Below are positions 6,551 to 11,826 of a DNA stretch of 11,826 bases, one piece after another. The position numbers and the translations under genes were made by a program. How positions within the stretch are numbered: position 1 is the first letter of the stretch; every line of letters starts with the position of its first letter. The DNA is taken from the NCBI GenBank assembly GCA_938042265.1, contig CALIRN010000083.1, positions 1-11,826 on the forward strand, given 5' to 3'. Under the pieces are notes generated by a model, which was not told the origin of the DNA, made no database searches, and was given only the letters and a program-made list of their open reading frames with translations. Origin of the DNA: an uncultured Eubacteriaceae bacterium (GTDB lineage Bacteria; Bacillota; Clostridia; Lachnospirales; CAG-274).

Positions 6551-7513
6551 ATGAAAAAAATTAAAAAGAAAACTATCCTATGGCTTATAGTTGCTATTTT
6601 AATATATGGTATAATCGCTTATCTTTCCGCAACCGGAAAGATGTCAAGACAGTTCTCAAGGCTTCTTATTCCGGTAGGTATAAATATAATACTGGCGGTG
6701 TCTCTTAATCTTACAGTGGGCTTTTTGGGCGAGCTTACACTGGGACATGCAGGCTTTATGTCTGTGGGTGCATACGCAGGCTGTATGTTTACCGTATTTA
6801 TGGATTTACCTGTGTATATAGAGTTCCCTCTGGCGCTTTTAATAGGCGGTTTTACTGCTGCTGTGTTTGGTATTATTATCGGTATACCTGCCCTCAGGCT
6901 TAAAGGCGATTACCTTGCAATTGTAACTCTTGCCTTTGGTGAAATTATAAAATCCATTATTACTAACCTTGATATTACGGGCGGCGCAGGCGGTCTTAAG
7001 GGTGTTGAAAAGACAACAAATTTTACAATGGTATTTGCAGCAGTGCTTATTACGGTTATAGTTATTTCAAACCTTATTAATTCTAGGCATGGTCGTGCAA
7101 TCTGTGCAATCAGGGATAATGTTATTGCTGCGGAGGCGGCAGGTATCAATGTTGTGTACTATAAGCTGCTTGCATTTGTGGTTGCTGCATTTTTTGCAGG
7201 TGCGGCAGGCGTGCTTTACGGACATAATTTGGGGATTCTTAAACCTGCTACCTTTGACTTTAATAAATCCATTGAGATATTGGTTATAGTGGTGCTTGGC
7301 GGTATGGGCAGCATTACAGGATCGGTTATTGCGGCAATTGTTATTACCGTACTGCCCGAAATGCTCAGAGGACTTGAGGACTACAGAATGCTTATGTATT
7401 CCATAGTACTTATTGCTATGATGCTTTTTAATTCAAATCCGAAAATGGTTGAGCTTAAAAAGAAGGTTGCAGTTAAGTTTAGTAAAAATAAAGCGGTAAA
7501 GGAGGCTGAATGA
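6551..7513 (+). CDS. livM: Branched-chain amino acid ABC transporter permease LivM
   Basis: This is the second membrane subunit, 320 residues. After a basic N-terminus (MKKIKKK) and a first membrane segment come the family hallmarks NLTVGFLGELTLGHAGFMSVGAYAG, PALRLKGDYLAIVTLAFGEI, GGAGGLKGV, the EAA loop AIRDNVIAAEAAGIN, and VVLGGMGSITGSVIAA. About eight to nine hydrophobic segments are visible, with a lysine-rich cytoplasmic tail. GTG 6542 opens the frame four nt after the livH stop, but GGGGTGG (6539-6545) lies 5 nt before ATG 6551, which is the more likely start. The livM stop is one base before the livG ATG, and the livG ribosome site AAAGGAGG (7498-7505) lies inside livM, so the two are probably translationally coupled. 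Confidence 0.93.
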   Translation: MKKIKKKTILWLIVAILIYGIIAYLSATGKMSRQFSRLLIPVGINIILAVSLNLTVGFLGELTLGHAGFMSVGAYAGCMFTVFMDLPVYIEFPLALLIGGFTAAVFGIIIGIPALRLKGDYLAIVTLAFGEIIKSIITNLDITGGAGGLKGVEKTTNFTMVFAAVLITVIVISNLINSRHGRAICAIRDNVIAAEAAGINVVYYKLLAFVVAAFFAGAAGVLYGHNLGILKPATFDFNKSIEILVIVVLGGMGSITGSVIAAIVITVLPEMLRGLEDYRMLMYSIVLIAMMLFNSNPKMVELKKKVAVKFSKNKAVKEAE

Positions 7514-7514
7514 T

Positions 7515-8273
7515 ATGGCTCTTTTAGAGGTTAAAAATTTAGGTATATCTTTCGGTGGCCTTCGTGCCGTAGATGATTTTAATCTGACTATTGAGCAGGG
7601 TCAGCTTTATGGTCTTATCGGTCCTAACGGAGCAGGTAAAACCACGGCCTTTAATTTGCTTACAGGTGTATATAAGCCTACAGACGGCAGTTTTATGTTC
7701 GACGGAAGGGAAATGTCGGGTAAAGGCCCTATTGAGATAAATAAGGCAGGCATTGCCAGGACTTTTCAGAATATCCGCCTTTTTGCCGATATGTCCGTTA
7801 TTGATAATGTTAAGGTGGGGTTACATAATAGGGAAAGCTATGGTATATTTTCAGGCATTTTTAAAATACCTCCGTATTTTAGGCAGGAGCAGGAAATGCA
7901 GGATATGGCTATGGAGCTTTTAAAGGTGTTTGACCTCGATAAAGAGGCTTATTTTAAATCCTCAAATTTGCCCTACGGCAAGCAGCGTAAGCTGGAGATA
8001 GCAAGAGCGTTGGCAACAAATCCAAAGCTGCTGCTGCTTGATGAGCCCGCTGCAGGTATGAACCCAAATGAAACGGCAGAGCTTATGGAAACCATAGCCC
8101 TTATCAGAAATAAATTTAATATTTCAATACTTTTAATTGAGCATGACATGAGCCTTGTTATGGGTATTTGTGAAAAAATTGTTGTGCTTGAATACGGTAA
8201 AATGATTGCAAACGGTACTGCTGATGAGGTTAAGTCAAATCCTCGTGTATTTGCAGCATACCTTGGCGAATAG
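7515..8273 (+). CDS. livG: Branched-chain amino acid ABC transporter ATP-binding protein LivG
   Basis: This is a cytoplasmic ATPase subunit of 252 residues, the normal LivG length. Walker A is GPNGAGKTT (36-44); the Q-loop region reads IARTFQNIRLF; Walker B ends in DEP with Asp176 and Glu177; the switch His is His210 in IEHDMSLVM. The signature motif is the LivG form (LPYGKQRKLEIARALA) rather than LSGGQ, as is normal for this subfamily. The C-terminal tail ends NPRVFAAYLGE, a usual LivG ending. It pairs with LivF to drive import through LivHM. Confidence 0.95.
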   Translation: MALLEVKNLGISFGGLRAVDDFNLTIEQGQLYGLIGPNGAGKTTAFNLLTGVYKPTDGSFMFDGREMSGKGPIEINKAGIARTFQNIRLFADMSVIDNVKVGLHNRESYGIFSGIFKIPPYFRQEQEMQDMAMELLKVFDLDKEAYFKSSNLPYGKQRKLEIARALATNPKLLLLDEPAAGMNPNETAELMETIALIRNKFNISILLIEHDMSLVMGICEKIVVLEYGKMIANGTADEVKSNPRVFAAYLGE

Positions 8274-8289
8274 AAAGGGTGGGATATAG

Positions 8290-8994
8290 TTGTTAAAGGT
8301 AGAAAATCTTAATGTACACTATGGTGCCATTCATGCCATAAAGGGTATAAGCTTTCAGGTTGACGAGGGTGAGATTGTTTCGCTTATAGGTGCAAACGGT
8401 GCAGGTAAAACAACAACGCTGCACAGTGTATCAGGCCTTATAAGGGCAAGCGGTGGCAGTGTCAGCTTTATGGATAAGCCGTTAAACGGTTTGTCTGCCG
8501 ATAAGGTAATGAAGCTTGGTCTTGGACACGTGCCCGAGGGCAGAAGGGTTTTTCAAGATTTATCCGTGCAGGAAAATCTGGAGCTTGGAGCCTTTACGAT
8601 TAAGGATAAGGAATTTATCCGTAAGGAGTATAAGCGTGTTATGGAGCTGTTTCCTCGTCTTGACGAAAGAAGAAAGCAGCTTGCAGGTACTCTTTCAGGA
8701 GGAGAGCAGCAGATGCTTGCAATAGGCAGAGCCTTGATGGGGCGCCCTAAGATGCTGTTAATGGATGAGCCTTCAATGGGTCTTGCACCAATATTGGTTA
8801 AGGAAATTTTTAATATTATAAAGGAATGCAATAATGACGGTGTTACTATCCTGCTGGTTGAGCAGAATGCTAATATGGCACTGTCTATTTCGGACAGAGC
8901 TTATGTCCTTGAAACGGGAAAAATAGTTAAAAGTGATACGGCTGAGCGCCTTATGGGTGATGAAAGCGTTAAGAAAGCTTATCTTGGAGGCTGA
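8290..8994 (+). CDS. livF: Branched-chain amino acid ABC transporter ATP-binding protein LivF
   Basis: This is the second ATPase subunit, 234 residues. Walker A is GANGAGKTT (34-42), then EGRRVFQDLSVQENL, the signature LSGGEQQ starting at residue 135, Walker B with Asp159-Glu160, and VEQNANMAL, in which Gln replaces the switch His as is usual for LivF. The start is TTG 8290: GGGTGGG (8277-8283) lies 6 nt upstream, and LKVENLNVHYG is the expected N-terminus. It follows livG by 16 nt and is the last gene of the transporter operon. Confidence 0.95.
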   Translation: MLKVENLNVHYGAIHAIKGISFQVDEGEIVSLIGANGAGKTTTLHSVSGLIRASGGSVSFMDKPLNGLSADKVMKLGLGHVPEGRRVFQDLSVQENLELGAFTIKDKEFIRKEYKRVMELFPRLDERRKQLAGTLSGGEQQMLAIGRALMGRPKMLLMDEPSMGLAPILVKEIFNIIKECNNDGVTILLVEQNANMALSISDRAYVLETGKIVKSDTAERLMGDESVKKAYLGG

Positions 8995-9052
8995 TATATT
9001 TAGCTATTAAAAGTTGTTTTGAGCGTGTTACTTTTGGTATTAATTGTCTGAT

Positions 9053-9093
9053 AAAAAATCCGCCGTTGTAATTTTGGCGGATTTTTGTTTTTT
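9053..9093 (+). terminator. Rho-independent terminator after livF
   Basis: An 11-bp stem pairs AAAAATCCGCC (9054-9064) with GGCGGATTTTT (9076-9086) around an 11-nt loop, followed by GTTTTTT. The A-run on the left arm makes it usable in both directions. It lies about 60 nt after the livF stop; nothing gene-like is seen between (8995-9052). Confidence 0.93.
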
Positions 9094-9107
9094 ATTCAAA
9101 TATATTT

Positions 9108-9120
9108 TGATAAAGTATCA
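9108..9120 (+). promoter_or_regulatory. Inverted repeat TGATA-AAG-TATCA, possible operator 1
   Basis: This perfect 5-bp inverted repeat with a 3-bp centre ends 8 bp before the P1 -35 box. Its right half GTATCA is identical to the half-sites of the second inverted repeat at 9172-9193, so both may be sites for one regulator. Confidence 0.4.
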
Positions 9121-9128
9121 TTTTTTAT

Positions 9129-9157
9129 TTGACGAAATATAATTAAAGTGTTATTAT
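9129..9157 (+). promoter_or_regulatory. Candidate sigma-A promoter P1
   Basis: TTGACG (9129-9134) and TATTAT (9152-9157) each match the consensus at five of six positions with an ideal 17-bp spacer. Transcription would start near 9164, about 100 nt before the unknown gene at 9264, and this is the first promoter-like site after the livF terminator. Confidence 0.6.
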
Positions 9158-9171
9158 TATTTTAGGATAAT

Positions 9172-9199
9172 TTGATACAAGGTTACGTATCAATATAAC
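9172..9199 (+). promoter_or_regulatory. Candidate promoter P2 overlapped by inverted repeat (operator 2)
   Basis: TTGATA (9172-9177) and TATAAC (9194-9199) are separated by 16 bp and each match five of six consensus positions. The inverted repeat TTGATAC (9172-9178) - 8 nt - GTATCAA (9187-9193) covers the -35 box and fills the spacer, a position where a bound dimer would block or remodel promoter use. If only P1 is used, the same repeat would act as a downstream roadblock or an RNA hairpin. Confidence 0.5.
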
Positions 9200-9263
9200 A
9201 CAGAGACCGGTAGGGGAATAAAAATTATTGGTTGATCTGTATTAATTAATAGGTGGTGAAATA

Positions 9264-10706
9264 ATGGATACGAAAAATGCGTTATTGTTGCTTGCAAAAT
9301 TAAACGGCAACGGTGAAAAAGTACTTGAAATTGCAAAGTCATATGTAGCGGATATGCTCAGTGCATACCATAACGTGGAGGAGTATGCACTTATGAAGGA
9401 CGGTACGGTTACGCCCTTTGCAAGTATTGATGAGTTTGCTGCACTCAGAAGTAATGTTGCAAAGATAGAAGCAGCAACAACAGTTATTGATGAGTTTTTT
9501 ATGATTGAAGATGATATTGCAAAGCTCAGAGAATATTCTAATATGGGGATGCTTGTATTCTATGAGGAGCCTGTTGAGGAGGTAACGGAGGTTAAGGTTG
9601 AGGAGCCTGTGCCTGTAAAGCCAGTTAAAGACAAACCAAAGGCAGAGGCACCAAAGTTTGCCGATATGCCTGAATTTGCAGATAATTATGTAAGTACACC
9701 TGAGGAGAAGCCTGCAGATCCCGAGCCTGTTCAGGAGGCACCACATAAGGATGAGTTTGTCGGTATTACCAAAATTGATACAGAGGACAGCGTAAAGGCA
9801 ATGGTTGGCTATGCAGAGGGTGATAATTATGAAAACCCTTATGAGTGCGTATATGAGGATGATATTATGCCTGAGGAGGCAGTGCCTACTGCCATAACAC
9901 TGTTTAACGGACCTGCAAAGACAAGTGATGAGGATGTTATAGCCGAGGCAAGAATGGTAATTGAAGAAGGCAAAAATTACATATTTACAGGCTGTAATCC
10001 AAGCGCTTATCTTAATAAGAGGTTTGAGTATTACCGTATTAAATATGCCCTTAAAAATATTGACGACGGTGGTGAACCGGAGCCTGAAATTGAGATTATC
10101 AAAAGTGAGCTTGGCAAGATAAGGGAGTTTGAAAACAGAAACAGCCTTATTTCAATTCAGTTGGTTGAATATGATATGGCTCTTGTTGAAAAGGTTTACG
10201 GTCTTTTAAAGGAGTTTGATGAAAAGCTTTATCCTCCTGAGGCTTTGCCTAATATTGACCGTTTGAGAGAGCTTATGGACTCATTGTCGGATTATGATGA
10301 AAAGGCTTCATTGCTTACAAGGTTTTATAAGTTTGATGTAATTAATTTCCTTAAAACTGTTTACAACAGCTGTGCTAACCTTGAGCTTGATAAAAATAAG
10401 CGTCTTGCTGCTGAAAAGGACAGACTTGAAAAGGAATCCTTTGATGAAATTATGGCTCTTGAGAAGGAGTATTATGCTTCAAAGCAGGGTCTTAAGGGCA
10501 AGCTGTTAGGCGGCAGCGCAAAAAGCAGCTATGCTGCTAAAAAGAAAGAGCTTGAAGATAAAATGAACAGAGAGCTTGACGAGCTTCAGAAGGAAATTAC
10601 CGAGATTGTCGAAAGTGATACAAAAATGGTAGGTAAGAATATGAAGCTTTATGCAAGGATTGATAACATTCTTAAGAATAATGTACTTTGCTTCAAGGTT
10701 AAATAA
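9264..10706 (+). CDS. Protein of unknown function with acidic/proline-rich linker and coiled coils
   Basis: I do not recognise a family. The 480-residue product has no signal peptide and no membrane segment, so it is probably cytoplasmic. Residues 1-100 look alpha-helical (MDTKNALLLLAKLNG, then helices rich in Ala/Glu/Ile). Residues 101-165 form a low-complexity linker rich in Glu, Pro, Val and Lys with repeated EEPV/VEEP/VPVKP units. Residues 220-370 are a second helical region. Residues 375-410 and 422-455 have charged heptad-like sequence suggesting coiled coils, separated by a Gly/Lys/Ser segment (GLKGKLLGG). The start ATG has GGTGGTGA a few nt upstream. It follows the two candidate promoters and is followed after 20 nt by a kinase-like gene, so the two are probably co-transcribed. 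A role as scaffold, partner or substrate of that kinase is a guess from position only. Codon use resembles the neighbours, with no sign of recent transfer. Confidence 0.85.
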   Translation: MDTKNALLLLAKLNGNGEKVLEIAKSYVADMLSAYHNVEEYALMKDGTVTPFASIDEFAALRSNVAKIEAATTVIDEFFMIEDDIAKLREYSNMGMLVFYEEPVEEVTEVKVEEPVPVKPVKDKPKAEAPKFADMPEFADNYVSTPEEKPADPEPVQEAPHKDEFVGITKIDTEDSVKAMVGYAEGDNYENPYECVYEDDIMPEEAVPTAITLFNGPAKTSDEDVIAEARMVIEEGKNYIFTGCNPSAYLNKRFEYYRIKYALKNIDDGGEPEPEIEIIKSELGKIREFENRNSLISIQLVEYDMALVEKVYGLLKEFDEKLYPPEALPNIDRLRELMDSLSDYDEKASLLTRFYKFDVINFLKTVYNSCANLELDKNKRLAAEKDRLEKESFDEIMALEKEYYASKQGLKGKLLGGSAKSSYAAKKKELEDKMNRELDELQKEITEIVESDTKMVGKNMKLYARIDNILKNNVLCFKVK

Positions 10707-10726
10707 TTGGTCAGGGGGTGTTATAG

Positions 10727-11826
10727 ATGTCAGATGAATTAAGATTTGAAGATGTAAAAATAGGCGATACAATTGCCAACAGATATGTTTTGGAATCTGT
10801 TGTTAATGCCGATAACGGTGAAGCAGCCACTTTTATGTGCAACTACGACGGCTGGATATGCTGTGCTAAAATTTACTATGATGATAAGCTGCCTGACAGA
10901 GATGTGCTTGATAAGCAACGCAAAATTTCATCATCACATATTATAAAAAAGATGGATCAGAATGTGTATAATAAGCACATTTACCAGATAATGCCAAACT
11001 TTAACGGAAATATTATGTCTAAGCCCGTTAATGATAAAATTATTTTGGAAACTATTATTCCGGGAGTGCTTGATGCCCTAAAATCCATACATGAAATGGG
11101 CATTATCCACGGCTGTATTAAGCCAAGTAATATTTTCTATAATCCAATGGGTGATGATATACTCTTGGGTGATTTTGGCGTTTCACCTAATCATTTTGGT
11201 GACTGCGGTAAAAATATTGCAATGAATTATCTGCCTCCTGAAGTGCAGGACGGTATATATGATGCAAAGGCTGATTATTACTCATTAGGTGTTACCCTTG
11301 TACAGCTTATTACGGGAAAAAATCCTTTTGAGGGTATGAATAAACGCAATATTATTAAAACGGCCTCAACAATAGAGTTTAAGTTGCCTCCTAAGGTAAG
11401 CCCTCTGCTTCAGAATATTATCAGGGGACTTACGGTTAAGGATCACGATACCCGTTGGGGCAATGAGGAGATTGAAAAGACGCTTGCAGGTGAGGTTGTT
11501 GAGGTAGTTGATAACTTTGTATATACACCACCTGCAAATGAATATTACTTTGGCGAAACTAAGTATGAGGATTTAAGCAGTCTTGTGAGTGCCTTTGCGG
11601 CTAACTGGAATGAGGCTGTAGCCGCTATTAAGGATCCAAGCTTTACTGAGTTTGCAGATGGTTTTGATGAAGCAGTTGCACAGGCAGTTAAGTCAACCAT
11701 ATCTGATGATGATGAAAACAGAGCTTTATTTAAGCTGTTATATGCAATTAATCCTGAATTGCCCTTCTGTTGGAAGGGGATGTCCTTTGCGGATTTAAAT
11801 GCATTTGCCGATGAAATGAAAAGGGC
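10727..11826 (+). CDS. Ser/Thr protein kinase-like protein with altered HRD motif (3' end outside window)
   Basis: The frame is open from ATG 10727 to the window end (366 codons). AGGGGGTG (10713-10720) lies 6 nt upstream. Residues 13-253 follow the eukaryote-like kinase fold: NRYVLE at the start, an NGEAATF loop in place of GxGxxG, ATP-site Lys48 (CAKIYYDD), the catalytic loop at 128-135, DFG at 149-151 (LLGDFGVS), PPE at 170-172 as the APE equivalent, DYYSLGVTLVQLITGKNPF at 183-201, and the late Arg243 (DTRW). The catalytic loop reads HGCIKPSN: Cys130 (TGT at 11114-11116) occupies the place of the catalytic Asp, while the downstream Lys and Asn are kept. It may therefore be a pseudokinase or use another mechanism. 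The GEA-type loop recalls bacterial kinases found with TerY/vWA and PP2C genes, a link I make from memory. After the kinase domain, 275-295 and 350-366 share an F/W-x-G-x-x-Y/F-x-D-L pattern, suggesting a tandem repeat of about 75 residues continuing past the window. Confidence 0.85.
   Translation, partial: MSDELRFEDVKIGDTIANRYVLESVVNADNGEAATFMCNYDGWICCAKIYYDDKLPDRDVLDKQRKISSSHIIKKMDQNVYNKHIYQIMPNFNGNIMSKPVNDKIILETIIPGVLDALKSIHEMGIIHGCIKPSNIFYNPMGDDILLGDFGVSPNHFGDCGKNIAMNYLPPEVQDGIYDAKADYYSLGVTLVQLITGKNPFEGMNKRNIIKTASTIEFKLPPKVSPLLQNIIRGLTVKDHDTRWGNEEIEKTLAGEVVEVVDNFVYTPPANEYYFGETKYEDLSSLVSAFAANWNEAVAAIKDPSFTEFADGFDEAVAQAVKSTISDDDENRALFKLLYAINPELPFCWKGMSFADLNAFADEMKR

Noticed and set aside
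7515..8273. LivG signature motif YGKQR instead of LSGGQ as a defect
   Set aside because: LivG proteins normally have a YGxQR form here, and all other ATPase motifs are intact.
8290..8994. Missing switch histidine (VEQNAN) in LivF
   Set aside because: Gln at this place is the usual LivF sequence.
1..11826. CRISPR arrays, tRNA or rRNA genes, insertion sequences, phage attachment sites
   Set aside because: I saw no regularly spaced direct repeats, cloverleaf sequences, transposase motifs or terminal inverted repeats in the window.

Overview
The window looks like chromosomal DNA of a low-GC, Gram-positive anaerobe of the class Clostridia, possibly a gut Oscillospirales or Lachnospirales relative; I cannot fix the genus. 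The reasons are strong AGGAGG-type ribosome binding sites, frequent GTG/TTG starts, AT-rich intergenic DNA, the ispH-rpsA gene fusion typical of Clostridia, and the order flavoprotein - cmk - ispH/rpsA. All genes are on the + strand and both window ends cut through genes.

Region 1 (1-4282) is a housekeeping block. It holds the 3' part of a BaiN/HI0933-family flavoprotein, then a hairpin, then a gene fusing an AroH-type chorismate mutase to cytidylate kinase, then the fusion of IspH (isoprenoid synthesis) to a four-domain ribosomal protein S1. It closes with a strong intrinsic terminator. Two successive fusion genes are the most striking feature here. Each joint carries a possible separation device: an A9 run with stops in both other frames in the first, and an internal Shine-Dalgarno plus in-frame ATG in the second.

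Region 2 (4278-9093) is a complete branched-chain-amino-acid-type ABC importer: lipoprotein binding protein, permeases LivH and LivM, ATPases LivG and LivF, ended by a strong terminator. A 16-bp hairpin without a T-tract separates the binding-protein gene from the permease genes, a layout that usually lets the binding protein be made in excess.

Region 3 (9094-11826) is a separate transcription unit. Its upstream region has two candidate sigma-A promoters and a repeated GTATCA/TGATAC inverted-repeat motif placed like an operator. It encodes a 480-residue protein that I do not recognise, with an acidic/proline-rich linker and C-terminal coiled coils. Directly after it comes a Ser/Thr-kinase-like protein, cut by the window end, in which the catalytic HRD motif reads HGC. 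This is the least described part of the window and the best candidate for a new system.
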